Origin: Loripinus fragilis
Lineage: Eukaryota; Mollusca; Bivalvia; Lucinida; Lucinidae
Length of the DNA stretch: 64,000 bases
Assembly (NCBI GenBank): GCA_964019695.1
Contig: OZ026515.1
Coordinates: 144,096,152-144,160,151 of the forward strand
Direction: 5' to 3'
Made by a program: the position numbers and the translations under genes. A model generated the notes under the pieces. The model made no database searches and was not told the origin of the DNA. It saw only the letters and a program-made list of their open reading frames with translations. Below are positions 42,370 to 55,055 of the stretch, one piece after another (the first letter of the stretch is position 1; each line of letters starts with the position of its first letter).

Positions 42370-43740
42370 TCGATGGATTTTTTAAGGTTATCCTCAAATG
42401 AATATGATGGATATGTCAAAATTTTAGGTTGTATTTTAGGATATCCATAATTCATTTTAGGATATCCAAAAATCAATTTATGGCTACCCCGGGGCTATCT
42501 CGCGCTAGAGAACCACTGTACTCAAAATTGCAGTCATCACTGGTTGGATGCAGTCGACGAGGGCACAAAATAGTGCACCTAACTGTTAAAAGGGTAATAT
42601 TTTTGTCAATGTGTTTCTTCTGAAAACATTCTTCGCTGATTATTGTCACTTATAAATCCAGCTGTATATTTGCTTTACAATATTTATGTGAGTTGAGCGA
42701 TAGTGGATACAGTGCCTGAGTTATGCCAAAAAGGTGATGTTTTAATTTCCTAAAAAAAGAGAATGAAAGGCATTTTTGTTGATGTTCTTAGATTTAGATA
42801 AAATGCAAAATATCAGTACTGAGGCTTTGTATAGGGTGGTACCAAATATCCCATATCCCTTGAAGTAAACAGGCAAGTATCTCTTATAAACTGGCAAATA
42901 TCCCCATAATTAATTTTCCTGAATATTCAATATCCCTGAAAGTAACCAAAATATTGAACACAGTATCCCATATCCCTGAAAGTAAAACGGATCATTTCCT
43001 ATATCCCTGAAAGTAAAATGGCAAATATCCTGTATCCCTAAAACCCCTATACAAGCCTCTTTAATGTGCAAAAAGTTCGAAATCTGAGGGCAGAGCATTT
43101 TGAAAGTTATTCAAGCTTTTCATTCTGTATGCATAGTTCTATGTATCGGGTGTTCTGGCCCTGTGATCAGATCTGCAACATATTGATTTTATTTATACCC
43201 TCAACAACTGGTACAATGCCCTTAACTACTCAAATTTTGCATACAGCTACAAAATGGTGTGCATCGATACACAAATAATAAACAGAAATATGCAAAGCTT
43301 TCTATTCCTCCACTTATTCCTATTCTTCATTATGTGATGCAATTAAATTATAACAAATGACTTACATAGCGCACTCATTAGTATGTGAACACATTTTGGA
43401 CACATAAATTCCCACTGGCTAGCCAGGTATCGGCTGGTAAAGTGTTAAATTTTAAGGATCCAATTGAGCCAGAATGGTTTACAATACCTTAGTGATAATT
43501 CTAAATAAAAAAATCATTGTGAAAATTAATAGTTGCAAAGAACTTGCTCAGTTCCCCAAAATAGTGTAATTTGTGCCCTCGTTGTCTGCAACCAACCCGC
43601 GATGACTGCTTAGTACAGAGGTTCACTCTAATGTGTATCTTAACCGGTAATATTCAACTGATTTAAGGATATCCAAAAATGGATATATCCATAAATCATT
43701 TTAGGTTATCCTTAATTCATTCATATGCAAGTTCCAAGTT
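42370..43740. mobile_element. 1.3-kb inverted-repeat element with GGATATCC subterminal repeats
   Basis: Left block 42499-42572 (CTAGAGAACCACTGTACTC…GTTGGATGCAGTCGACGAGGGCACAAA) is inverted at 43570-43635 (TTTGTGCCCTCGTTGTCTGC AACCAACC…AGTACAGAGGTTCACTCTA). Outside both are repeated GGATATCCATAATTCATTTTA words. The interior (42840-43045) carries tandem ATATCCCTGAAAGTAAAA units. No transposase ORF. Confidence 0.7.
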
Positions 43741-43744
43741 CATT

Positions 43745-44638
43745 AACTCTTTCTGGGTTATTGTAGAGGTACAAAATAATTTGGCTAGTTATCTCTGCAT
43801 AGATAGTTTTTTATATGACGTCATTTATTGACATTTTTTGACATTGCGACTCCTGCACAAATAAATAAAAATATCTGAAGCATTGAATTAAATAATAATA
43901 TATCCACGTTCCTGGTAGATTGTGTAAATATTATTTTATAGGAATCTCCATTAATCAAACAAACCTATATTCTCTATAAGTTGTAATTCGACTATCATAA
44001 TTGATTATCGTTTAGTATGCAATCTAACGAGAACAGCCACGTGTTTCTATTTTTGGTGTCTCTGGCTCATCTCATTTGCATATTATAAGTGCCCTGCTTT
44101 GGATTTGGGTCAGACGTTGGCGGGGTAACTTCTAAGTTAATTCTGGTTTTATCCCAATTTAAGGTAAGTAGAAGTTTACTTTCGTTTAATGACATGATTG
44201 TCCAACTGATTACAGGGCTATGCGGTTGCACTGTTGCGTCACTGAGGCGTGAATGTGACGATTGAAGGCTGCCACCGGCAAAATTGATCAAGGAGATAAA
44301 TTTATGCACGCGCCAGCGACAGAGGAAGTGGAGTCAATTTCATTTTCCGGTTTTGTAAATACCTCTTTGATGTGAAGTAAAAGAGCATCCGAAAGTTGTT
44401 TGGTTTGATTAGGTAATTGTTACTTAACCACTAAAGTTTCGGCAATGTATGACCTTTTGTAGCTTCCGCCATTTGCAAGCAGCCAATGAGCCATGGCATT
44501 TGGAAGCAGTCATCTTTTATCATACACATTTGACTTGGTCCTCCTTCATCAGCCCCCATCCCCATTCCTGCCCATGACATGTTAAGGCAGTTGCGTTAAT
44601 GACCACTTAGACAGCAAATTTTGTTAATACAAACCAGA
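43745..44638. other. Non-coding stretch
   Basis: The minus-strand ORF at 44067-44309 (80 codons) lacks recognisable motifs and splice context. Nothing else supported. Confidence 0.35.
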
Positions 44639-44639
44639 T

Positions 44640-44850
44640 GAGGGAGCGCAGTAACTCTGTGGTAGAAGTGGTAGAGGTCTTGACTCAAGATCAATGGGTT
44701 GCGGGTTAGAGCCTCTCCATTGTCAGTGCGCTGTGTCCTTGCGCAAGACAAATTAATCCTTGCTTAGTACTGGTTCAACCCAGGAAGGCCTGTCCCGACA
44801 TAACTGAGAACATGTTGTCTGGGACGTAAAAAATCAAATCAAACAAACAA
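44640..44850 (+). mobile_element. SINE, full-length
   Basis: GGGAGCGCAGTAACTCTGTG GTAGAAG … GGGTTGCGGGTTAGAGCCTC … GTCCTTGCGCAAGACAAATT AATCC … GGGACGTAAAAAATCAAATC AAACAAAC. Confidence 0.8.
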
Positions 44851-44879
44851 AACCACAACACACTTGGATAGTGTAGTGA

Positions 44880-44995
44880 CAGTGCCATTCCTAACAGCCT
44901 CGCTGTTGGGTTAACTCTTTAGTGACATGGTAAGTGGTCGACTGTCACACAGGAGTTCTAGGTTCGAATCCTGGTGGACCCAAAGATTTTACCCC
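44880..44995 (+). mobile_element. tRNA-like SINE head fragment
   Basis: TAACTCTTTAGTGACATGGTA AGTGG … AGTTCTAGGTTCGAATCCTG GTGGACCC: B box GGTTCGAATCC is intact, but the whole is not a foldable tRNA by eye. Confidence 0.45.
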
Positions 44996-45240
44996 TTGGA
45001 ATTTCTTTAATAGTATATTGATAAATGGTGTTATAGAGCGAGGAAAATCCAACCGGTGTCCCAGCTGGGAATCTAACCCAGGTCACTAGATCTACAGACA
45101 AACACTACCATGCCATTGTTAAAGCTGGTTTCTAACTTTCTACCTGCCTTAGAAGATTTATATACCAGGGGCAGACAGACACTTTATTAATAAGGTTGGC
45201 AAAGAACTCGTCTGTTAAAAGAAACTACAACAGTTTTCTA

Positions 45241-45553
45241 ATGCACGAATAAAAAATCATATGAATGATCAAAATGCGACCGAAATGCACTAAAATACAG
45301 TTATAAACAATTTTGAGGTTAGTTTTCGTCAGGAAATACCATCTTTCAGATTTTTATGGTTAACAGACTGAATGTGCTATCTTGTTTTTCGCACGACATA
45401 GTCAAGATAACGCATTCAGTCTGTTAACCATAGAAAAATCTGAAAGAGTGGTATTTCTTGACAAAAACAAACCTCAAACTTGTTTATAATTGTATTTTAT
45501 TTTAGTGCATTTCGGTTGCATATGATCATTCATATGATTTTATATTCGTGCAA
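45241..45553. repeat. Long palindrome, about 150-bp arms
   Basis: TGCACGAATAAAAAATCATA TGAATGATC … inverted to GATCATTCATATGATTTTAT ATTCGTGCA. Inner arms AATACCATCTTTCAGATTTT and AAAAATCTGAAAGAGTGGTA TT; centre AACAGACTGAATGTGCTATC / GATAACGCATTCAGTCTGTT. The same word recurs once at 45655. Confidence 0.85.
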
Positions 45554-45659
45554 AAATATTTTATTACATTTAGTTTGCTATTTGGCATTTTTTTCAAGAA
45601 TTTAAGAATTTGTAGTGCCATTTTTGGGAATAGTAAGTCGGCATGGGCACATGTAACAG

Positions 45660-47555
45660 ACTGAATGCGTTATCTTGAATATGGGGTGCGAAAAAAAAGA
45701 CAAATGATGCTATTTAATTTTCTTATCAGTTTTCATTATCTGATGCTCAACCAGATTTTTCCGGGACTTTCCACCAAGATTGTTCCCATATTGCACAAGC
45801 TCGATGAAAATAACCATCAGAATTCCAGTTGCCGATCTCAGTCTTGATCAGGCCTGTATATATCACCTTCGAGCACATCATAAAATTGAAAACACAGCCC
45901 AAAACAACACAAATTTCTACACGTTTATATCTGCTTCTGGTACACCTTCCTCACGCAAAAAGTAAATCTGACAAAAGGAGAAAATTCTCTGACCTCCTAT
46001 TTACACCATAAACTTAGGGACCCGTAAGAGGTTGCATGACATTCCCAATTTTTTTATTCTCTTCCTAGGACAAGAAATATTAATTATTATATATAGAACA
46101 TGCAACATTTGTTTACCCTTTTAGCTCCTCGAAATCTCAACTGGAAGACACTCAAATTGTTTTTCTTGCTCAACCAGCGGTTGAGCATCTGACTGTTTGG
46201 TAGGCGTGAAACAGATGAAAAATGCTTTTAAATCACGTTCCTCACCCTCATCACTCAATCCCCTGATCTGATCAGTAACTGCATGTTTGCTTTCTTATTC
46301 CAGGATAGATTAGTGGTACTCGGCTTGAAGATTCCGTTTTAGAAATTTTAATTTTTAGCCATCATCATTATTGCTTGGGAGCATTTGGACCCACAGCACA
46401 ATTTAGAAAAAGTGTGCCATGGGCCCATGGTTATTATTTTTTTTCATCAATTGGTAAACTGTATCACCAGTCACCACTACTAGAACCACACATTTTGTTT
46501 GTTTCAGCCTTGTGAGACTGTGTAAAAAAATATGTCTTACAAATCTGACTGAAAGGTGTAAGATTATTCACACTCTTTATCATGTGTGACCGACTATTTA
46601 TTTTCATGCAAAGTTCAGAATGGAGATAGTATTTTTTGACTGTGAGGTTGTATCATGGTGTGTCACATTTAATTTGGAAGAAAGATTAAATATCATAGTC
46701 CTACTGTGCTCAATTTTTCACAAGGCAGATTTGCTGAATTTAAATATGAGAAGATTTTTTTTTCGCTCCACAATTGTATAATGCTTGTTGATGACATTAT
46801 ACCAACATGTTCGCAGATTGATATGTGTACATCTGATAGTATTATACTATACATGTATTCATAATGTAATGCCGAATGATCATTTAATTGATTTTGGAGG
46901 TACTATAGCCCATGCTGTCTTCTTTTGAAACAGATTTTTTTTCTTATTTCTCCCTGAATTCATTTGATTGATGGAAGCAATCATACTTTTATGGTATCGG
47001 TCATAATACATTGTAACTTGTATCTATACAGTATTGAAATTAGTTGATGCTTTGTATATAGACTTTTTCAGTCTGGTATTGCAGATTGGCTAAGTAGTAT
47101 ACAAGAGTTCCCAGTACATGGTTTCAAGTTCCATTTGAAGCCTCTGATATTGTGGAAAGATAAGATTAGCCAAATATTTGTGAAACCCTCTGAGTACATC
47201 AGCCTATCTTTCACTCTAGATAAGCAAAACAATTGAAGGAGATTTTAATTTACTCTTTTCCTGCCAGTCACAACCCCTTCCCCTCCCCTCCAGGTAGCTG
47301 GAAAGCTGCACACATAGCAGATCTTACACTTGATCTCTTAAGGGCCAACTGTCGTTAGCTTCCACTCATAACAGTCATTCTCTTTCATATCATTTAGGGC
47401 CAGGGTACCTGCAGGTTCCATTAATTCTAACACATTCAATTCTAACTGCACCACTCCATACATGTATGTCTTTACCAACTAAGCAAGCCATCAATCTTTC
47501 TCTCAAAATGAGATCAAGGTCCCATGCCTTTTGCATACCAAAAAATTATTTTTCT
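45660..47555. other. No gene recognised; possible SINE-like head at about 47085-47160
   Basis: Several 60-codon ORFs at 45665-46011 overlap in different frames and show no domain. TTGGCTAAGTAGTATACAAG … CATGGTTTCAAGTTCCATTT resembles tRNA A and B boxes. AT-rich, low information. Confidence 0.35.
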
Positions 47556-47559
47556 TATT

Positions 47560-47652
47560 TCTCAACCAAAACATATGTTGTGGGTACCCAAAAGAACCAT
47601 CTCAATGAGACACTTCTTTTGAGCACCCAAAACATATGTTAAAACTGATAGG
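47560..47652. repeat. Palindromic family 'CCGTCTC', copy
   Basis: CTCAACCAAAACATATGTTG TGGGTACCCAAAAGAACCAT CTCAATGAGACACTTCTTTT GAGCACCCAAAACATATGTT. Confidence 0.8.
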
Positions 47653-48581
47653 TAATACAATATATATTTAAAGTTTTAGCTCAGAATTTTTTTTTTATCT
47701 AAACCTGTGGGACCAAGGCTTTGCCAATTAAGCTCTATTGCAGATTTGTCTGATGATGGCCCTGTGCTTGCATTTGTTAACAATCAACCAGCAACCCCTC
47801 ACAATGACTAACAGTGAGACTCTTCCAATATTATAAAAAAAGAAACGTTTAAGGCAGGAAGATTCTATTTACCACAAACATTAAATTACACCCTTTTAAC
47901 CAGATGGTTAGGTGAAAAAAGGTTTCACTTCAATATGAAAAGCCAACTGGTTTAAAGTATTACAGTCCTGGTGAGATAGATACAAGGCAGTTTGAATTAA
48001 AAAATAGATTGGGGAAAAAGCAGTGAACCCCCAGAAACATACATATTTTCTGCTTTGGCCTAGCTCAGAAGTACAAGCTTTTTCTAGATCTCTGGGGCCT
48101 GTGGAGTGTGGGTACTCAGCCTCAACTATCTCAAATCTCTGTCTGATAATCTGAGTCACACCTAGAAAAAAGCTGTCTTAAGTCCAGATTATTATTACAG
48201 GTATTATACATGTAACTGCTGTGCTATGCTGTCTGTCAGTGTCTGATCAGGTCTTGCCCTTTCACTAATGGTTGGTCACCATTGATCACCTAGGAGCAAA
48301 AGTGAAACATTTATTACATATGTCAGCAGCTGGTTGATATTTTGGCTGAACTGGGTTTTCAATATTTTCTCTCATATTCTATAAGGTACCTTTGTATGTT
48401 GCACAGAGTGAGATCCAGCTCATGTGGAATAAATCAGTATCATCATTCTCCAGAAAATATTCATATTTTCAAGTTTCCATTTTCTCCATGATAGCTTGCT
48501 TTAATAATGTTTTGGCTATTTTGGGAAAGTCCAGCTCTCCTGAGAAGAGGGGGTAAATATTAATTATGTTTCTATTTCTCA

Positions 48582-48842
48582 ACCAAAGCTCAGACAATAG
48601 GCATGTTTTACTACAGGTCTATGGTAGAGTGGAGGGGTCGCTGGTTCGTGCCTCACTGGCATCATTGTGTTGCTCATTTGTCCTTGCTTAGTACTGGTTC
48701 AACCCAGAAAGACCCATCCGGACAAAACTGAAAATGGTTGACTGGGATGTGAAGAATCAAATCAAAACACACAAAACAAAATGTTTGACTATTGTGTCTC
48801 AAAAGAACTGTCTTAAAATGTTCTTTTTAACACCAGAAACCT
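48582..48842 (+). mobile_element. SINE (48616-48780) nested in a 'CCGTCTC' palindrome
   Basis: The left part TTCTATTTCTCAACCAAAGC and the right part TGTGTCTCAAAAGAACTGTC TTAAAATGTTCTTTTTAACA CC are the two halves of one palindromic element. Between them is a SINE with TCGCTGGTTCGTGCCTCACT GGC … TGACTGGGATGTGAAGAATC AAATC. The head is degenerate. Confidence 0.65.
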
Positions 48843-48849
48843 GCATAAA

Positions 48850-49485
48850 TCAATGATTTTTTTTTTCTTATATCATGTAAGAGCGATGATTTGTTCTTGC
48901 TGAAAACAATAACAAAGCACGCAACAATACCAGAGTTAGATGCGTAACCGGAAAAAGTTTTTACTTATTTCCGGAGATGTCCTGAAGTTAAAGATGGGTA
49001 CTGAGACATTCGATAGCCATTACATTTATGTTCTAAGAATTGGAAGGAGATCCTAAGACTGAAATATCAATGGTAAAAGTATTGATGAATAGGCCAATAG
49101 ACCTCTATGTTTGCTTTTGTGTCTTGAATTTTTTCTCTGTGCATGATTCATTTGTAACCTGGAGAATCACAGATCTATTGATGGGATTGATTTTTCCTGG
49201 CTTTCAGAGCTGTTTTAGTCACTCAACTTTTACCCTTACAGTGCTGAGGATCTTAGCAAGTTAGCAAGAGTTAGCCATGTGTTAGTGCTGTCACTAAAGT
49301 GAGTTGGATATTTTGTTTTGATTTCAATGAGGTGTATATTTTGTAAGTGACAGTTGCAGCCCTGCCTTATTTGATGTACACCGTGGTATGGAGAAATACT
49401 TTCTGAGATCCAGAGACTGGTTCTAGAGGCCAGAGAGGTTTTTCTCAGTTACTGGTTAACCTCTTTACCCGTTACCTCATAGAGA
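48850..49485. other. No gene supported
   Basis: The 74-codon ORF at 49040 lacks splice context and domain features. Otherwise unremarkable. Confidence 0.35.
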
Positions 49486-49489
49486 CCTA

Positions 49490-49575
49490 CACTTTTGCAA
49501 ACAGAGCAGACCCAGATCAGGCAGCTCTTGTAAAAGCTGCCTGATCAGGGTCTACTCTGTTTGCTTAGCTATGAT
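49490..49575. repeat. Palindrome around CAGATCAGGCAGCT
   Basis: GCAAACAGAGCAGACCCAGA TCAGGCAGCTCTTGTAAAAG CTGCCTGATCAGGGTCTACT CTGTTTGC. Same word set as 57180-57235. Confidence 0.75.
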
Positions 49576-50016
49576 CCTACACTAGTGGACTCGGACAAGT
49601 AATTTCTTTGTTCTATGTACAAACGTGAAAGTTTTATTAAATAATTAATTATTCAAAGTGGGTGGAGCTTATTTGTAATAGCATGAATATACATGAATGA
49701 AAGGGTTAAATATTCTGCATAAGAAATGAGGGAAATGTCTATTTCTGATGTGATCTGTGCCCTTCTTGGAATCTCTTGAAAACTGGTGTTCACTAAGATC
49801 ATAATTATTGTGCAGTTTGGTCCATTTGAATGGATCCTGACCGCATCAGATAGTGGTTTACCAAAATTTAGTCTTGCCCAGTTATGGGGATGATTTTCTA
49901 AGCTAAAAATATTATAATCGATTGGATAAAAAGACAGATTGATGGGAGGTATACCTGCAGGCCCTCCACTAAGAGTGACAATGAGTGTGTAATAAAAAAT
50001 AATATTTTTCTTATAT

Positions 50017-50108
50017 ATCTAAACAAAACATGTTGTGGGTACTCAAAAGAACCGTCTCATTGAGACGGTCTTTTTAAGCACCCAAAACATGTTTAAACTG
50101 ATGTATAA
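50017..50108. repeat. Palindromic family 'CCGTCTC', copy
   Basis: AAACAAAACATGTTGTGGGT ACTCAAAAGAACCGTCTCAT TGAGACGGTCTTTTTAAGCA CCCAAAACATGTTT. Confidence 0.85.
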
Positions 50109-50810
50109 TAAAATAATCATTATTTTACACTAGAAAGTATGCTTGTTTCTGGACCCATGATTGAGTTATTGTGTTGACAATGATCCTCCAGCAAGGCAAA
50201 CAAGCTTTTCATTGTGATCAGTCACCTGTCTTAATGTTGTTATGATGTTGATGACCTATGATTTTGTCACAAGGCCTACGGTGTCATCTTTAGCAAGCTT
50301 CACTGACTTCGAAATATCTGAAAATATCGCACATTATCATTGTCGGAAATTTGTAATGGATTGAAACACTCTATGATCACCATTGGATGGTGTGTGACAG
50401 TTTAACTTTTATTGTCCTATGAATATCTGGTGCATATTTGAAAGTTATTTATTGTGTGCTGTGTTGAAAGAACTCATTCTGCTAGATAAGAAGGCAAAAA
50501 TAAAGCACTCAATTCCTTATTTACCATAAAAAAACATATGTAGCAGTAAATTGCAACAAAGTTTTCCTTGAGAGTGACTAATGTACGTATAGACTCGAAC
50601 AGTGTGGACCAAGATCAGACTGCTCTGGGTCTACACTTTTTGTCGAAAAAGGCTTCTAAATCATTTCTGCAGACGGCCAGAGCAGATGACTTGTTGTGAT
50701 TGGGGGTCTACAGGTACGGTTGGAAAAAATAAGAGCATTTAAAGTATACAGTGGATTTCTGGAGTTCACATATGATCATAAATAAAGTGTAACTGTTATT
50801 ATATTTTCAG

Positions 50811-50883
50811 GTTCTATGTGATTATACAAAGGATATAATATTCAAGGATATTAATTCCTGGATTTTTGATACCAAGACAGTTG
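50811..50883 (+). CDS. Isolated exon-like segment of an unrecognised gene
   Basis: 73 nt lie between a strong acceptor (TTATTATATTTTCAG|) and a strong donor (TTG|GTAAGT). Frame 1 is open and reads VLCDYTKDIIFKDINSWIFD then TKTV plus a split codon, with protein-like composition. I do not recognise the family. No second exon with compatible phase was found confidently, and flanking introns would have to be long. It could be an internal exon of a gene downstream of WDR91 on the same strand, or chance. It overlaps no repeat I could identify. Confidence 0.4.
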
Positions 50884-50949
50884 GTAAGTATACTTTTATG
50901 ATTTTTGTATAAATTTTAGGTTATCCTAAAGACCTGATGGTTCATTGAG

Positions 50950-52120
50950 TAAGTTGTAATAATTACATGTAATAGTAGTTCAGTGTCCCAATTGACGCAG
51001 TTTGAGAAGAACACCCAGAAAGGAGCTAAATGCATTTAGGGGCTATTTTGACCCCCTATGAGGCCGAAAAAGTTGCTTATCACCAATTTCAGTTTTGGGC
51101 TTCAAAGGGGGCCAAATCAGCCTCTTAATGTTTGCTTAGTTTCTAGAGCTACGAGAGCTGTTCATTGATATTGTAACCATTTATTAACACTTGACCATTC
51201 TGAACTCAGATTTATTCTTTTTTGACTAAGCCATAATACATGCTTTCAACCATAATGGGGTGACGTCACTTTTTGCTTATGTCGAACCTCGGATAACTCG
51301 AAGTATTTTCGTCATTCCCTTGGACTTTGAGATAGCGTGGTTGAACTGTATTAATCTCTGTAGTAGTTATAGAACTTTCAGTTAGATACATGCCTTAAAT
51401 ATCGGGCCTGAAGACAGGCTAAGACTGTCCTTTGCACTTAATATATGAGCAGACAACATACAGGACAACAAAATTGTTGTGGGTTACAGGTTAACGTGAA
51501 ATCTGCTTATATATACAGAACTTTGAATCGCTGATTGCCTGTAGCTAGTCTAATTTACATTCCAGCATATAGATAGTAATAGCAGCATCTGTCTCAGTAG
51601 GGAGCTTGATTGTACAAGCAGATATGTCAGCAATCTCACCTTGCTTTACACAACCAGAATTTCTGAAAATATTTATCTAGAACAGCTGGTACCAAAATAT
51701 GAAAATGATCCTTGCCACAAAATTTCAACTCTTTCTTTCTGTTCCCAAAGAAAAGTTGGTTACCAGGGCTGGATCTCAAAAAATGCTCGTCATTTTGTCC
51801 ACGTTACTTTGTCCACGTACCAAGTTATAGGTGACTCAGTATGTTTGTCTATTTCACCTAAATATTAAGACGCCATAACTCTTTGACTGCTAATGACCAG
51901 CAACCTAAGCTTTGAGCCTTTGACCCAGATCAGGTCCAAGGGAACCTTGGGCCTGATTTGCATCAAATCTGTTTGTCAGTTTTTGGCACTCTGATCATAT
52001 TTCTGAAATATTATTTTAAGACAGTTAATTAATAATATTATACACCCTGATCAGACTGCTACATTTTCAAAGGACATCCAGCTGGCTGAAATAAGAGCAG
52101 CATGCAGGCAATTTCATAAA
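50950..52120. other. Repeat-derived sequence; partial 'TTAACTCTTTGC' copy near 51877-51990
   Basis: ATAACTCTTTGACTGCTAAT … CAGATCAGGTCCAAGGGAAC CTTGGGCCTGATTTGCATC is half of that palindromic family. 51010-51125 has an inverted AGCTAAATGCATTTAGGGGC / CCAAATCAGCCTCTTAATG-like pair. The ORF at 51641-51868 is not supported. Confidence 0.4.
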
Positions 52121-52154
52121 ACAAACTTCAGGCTTGTTTCAAGCTGAGTCCAGA

Positions 52155-52675
52155 GGGCAACCTGCTGACTGGTTTTAGAGAGTTCACAGGGGATTGGTTT
52201 CGCAGAACAAGCTGCTGACTGGCCAAGGGGAATCCTGTTGCAGATGCCAACACCCTGCTGACTGGTTTCAGAGAACACCCTGCTGACTGGTTTCAGAGAA
52301 CAACCTGCTGACTGGTTTCAGAGAAACCTGCTGGCTGGTTTCAGACTCAGAGAGGAACCAGCTGGCTGGTTTCTGGCTTGTATGAGAGCTTGCATCAGAG
52401 GACAAGATGCTGGCTTGTTTCAGAAGGCAGTCACTGACTGGCTTCAGAGGACAAACAACAGGCTTGTTTCAGAGAGCCTGGCTGACTGGTCTCAACTTTC
52501 AGAGGGCAGTTTAGCCGGCTTTTCTCTGATTTCAGAGGGCAATGTAACAGGTCTAATGACTGGTTTCAGAGCACAGCATTCTGACTGGTTTTAGTTGGCA
52601 ACATGCTGACTGGTTTGATGAGGATACTTGATGGCTGGGTTAACAAAGCAACCTGCTGGCTGGTTTCAGACTGAG
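52155..52675 (+). repeat. Degenerate minisatellite, CTGCTGACTGGTTTCAGAGAAC unit (about 22-30 bp)
   Basis: At least 15 imperfect copies of CTG(C/A)TGACTGGTTTCAGAG, clearest at 52257-52335 and decaying towards both sides. The overlapping 70-codon ORF reads the repeat. Not coding on present evidence. Confidence 0.8.
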
Positions 52676-52689
52676 AGGGACTTGCATCT

Positions 52690-53640
52690 ACAAGATAGTC
52701 ACTTGTAATGAGAATAAGTGGTTCATTGAGGTGTTTTTATATCTTTCAAGTTTTATGATTGATTCAGCAAACATCTTATTGGTTTGTTAGCTATCATTCA
52801 TAGTCTGACCCTACAAATCATTTGTGTTTACATACTAAAAGTGGATCCTCAAGAGTTTGCTAATAAGTGAATAATTGCTGAAAGTTGCCTCAAGCTTTTA
52901 CGCTGAAAATCGATAAGAATACTAGTACATGTATTAGCAAACAAATTTCTGGTCATCCCCAGTGTTTAACCTTTGGCAGGCCCCCCATCTCCTCTGAAAC
53001 CTTTGGACCTTTTGAACATAAAGTTTTCACATGGAGACTCCTTAGGTCCTGGTCACATGATCAATATGGCCACAAGCCCAATATATGATAAAAAAAAACT
53101 GTTTTAAGAATCTTTTTCTCCAGAACCAGAAGACCTTTGGTCTTGATATGAAATTATAACAACATGCATGCACATACCTGATACCCCTAGTTGACAATTT
53201 TAATATTTACATTATTTTGAATTTTTGATGGCAAGTTGACCACCGGACCAAATACTTCTTGACGCACTCTAACATGTTTAAAGAGCATAGTCCGATAGTA
53301 CGTTTACATTATTGTATGGTGGGTGGTCATAGGTTGTGATCAATAGAACAGTTTATGTTTTGGGGCTAAATATATGTATATGCATAAAATATGACAAACA
53401 CATAAATATTCATTTAATGGATTTTTAATGAATTTTGTTTTAAACATTAAAAACTTATTTATCAGTCATACCCATCACTTATACCCAGTCGGTAAGACCA
53501 TTTTGAGCCTTAACATATTTAAAAAAAAAATGAATAGAGGATTTGATTGTCTCCATAGAGTACTAAATTCCATGTCGACACTTCTTTTTTTCAACCTTCA
53601 TGGTTTATGGCTTCATAAAAACAACAACGTTAACAAAATT
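52690..53640. other. No gene recognised
   Basis: AT-rich. The 88-codon ORF at 53428 overlaps the start of a palindromic element and is not supported. 52985-53280 resembles a diverged unit of mollusc-type dispersed repeats. Confidence 0.35.
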
Positions 53641-53679
53641 TTAGTGCGTAAAATTGTAATTATTTTTTACCCATCTTTT

Positions 53680-53762
53680 TTTTACATGTTTTAGACGCTC
53701 AAAAGAACCCTCATTGAGACTGTTCTTTTGATTATTTGGTTGAGAATTAAGAAAATATTTTT
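53680..53762. repeat. Palindromic family 'CCGTCTC', diverged copy
   Basis: CATGTTTTAGACGCTCAAAA GAACCCTCATTGAGACTGTT CTTTTGATTATTTGGTTGAG. Confidence 0.65.
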
Positions 53763-53959
53763 GGACCACCGCTTAATGCGCTCCTATCTGGAGGCCTGAC
53801 AACAGTACTAGTGTGGATCCTCACTGGAAACAAGCTGTTGCCTATGAATTGTACTTGGGTTAAGCAGGTTAAGAGCTATATCAAAAATTTATTCTACAGA
53901 CATCGTCATCTGAACACCACAGGGCCGGGCATTAATCAGTGTGCCAAATATGAACCACA

Positions 53960-54620
53960 TCCTTAAAAAAGTAAGAGAAGTATTTTTGACCTCTGACATG
54001 GAAATATTGGCTATGGGAAAGTGATTATGCCAAATATAAAGCACCTACATCAAAAATTGTAAGAGGAGTTTGACCTTTGATTCCAAGATCATACCTGGGA
54101 TCTGAAACCTTAGTCGACAGACTCCTCACACTATATAGTACCATATATGAAATAAAAAAATATGAGAGGATTTTGCTTTGCAAGTCATATCGATAGATTT
54201 TAAGTATATTTGACCTTGACCCTTGACTCCAAGGTCATTCGTGATCCAAAGCCATCTTTGTTTTCTACACACCATAGGCAATCATTGTGCCAAATGTAAA
54301 CCACCCACATATAAAATTGTACCGTAAGAGGGGTTTGGGTTATACATACAGTCACAGAATTTAAGTATTTTTGGCCTTGACCTTTGACTCCAAGGTAATT
54401 TCTGGGACCCGAAGTAAAATCTTTGCAAGTCATCTACCTTTGTTAGTCATCTACACACTAAAGGCAACCATTGTATTGCAATGAATACCAATCGTCAAAA
54501 AAAAGTTACCTTTTAAGTATAGTTCACCTTGATCTTTGAATCCAAAGTCATATTGACAATCTGCACTCAATATGCCAAATATGCACAGCCGCCATCAAAA
54601 AATGGAGAAGTCCGTTTTAT
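53960..54620. repeat. Diverged tandem 'TTTGACCTTTGACTCCAAGGTCAT' repeat, period about 150 bp
   Basis: Four to five units of TTTTTGACC….TTGACTCCAAGGTCAT….. GTGCCAAAT(G/A)TAAACCACC. A related stretch with GTGACCTTGACCCCGTGACC TTGACCCCAAGGTCA is at 55780-55935. Confidence 0.65.
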
Positions 54621-55055
54621 GAGCAAAACCAACTGATGGATGTTAGATGTGAGAACATCTGACTTTTAGCATCAGCCCATGTTTGTCCACCAGTGGATGT
54701 CTTATCAGTGGTAAAATCTACCTTCTCCTTCACAGCAAACACTCAAAAATCTCTAATATTTATATTAACAGTATATTAAAGGTATATAATATATCAAACC
54801 TGCCGGGGAAAATCACAGGGAAGAAAAGGTTCAGCTGAAACCTGAATGCCGAGATCAGTCTGGTTAACTTTTTGACTGTTTAATTGACTATCTTTAAATT
54901 TTAGGTTATCAAAGACCAGGTCATACAGTATTACTGAAATAAATCAAAAACCCTTGGCCACATTCTTACCTACTTGATATGACAGCTTTGCTTTACTTGG
55001 AGACTAAGGAGAGGGTGGTGAGGGAACAAAATATCCGAGACAAATGATCAACGTA

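Noticed and set aside
47085..47180. Exon reading SGIADWLSSIQEFPVHGFKF
   Set aside because: There is an acceptor-like TTTTTCAG, but the sequence looks like a tRNA-type SINE head and lacks a donor.
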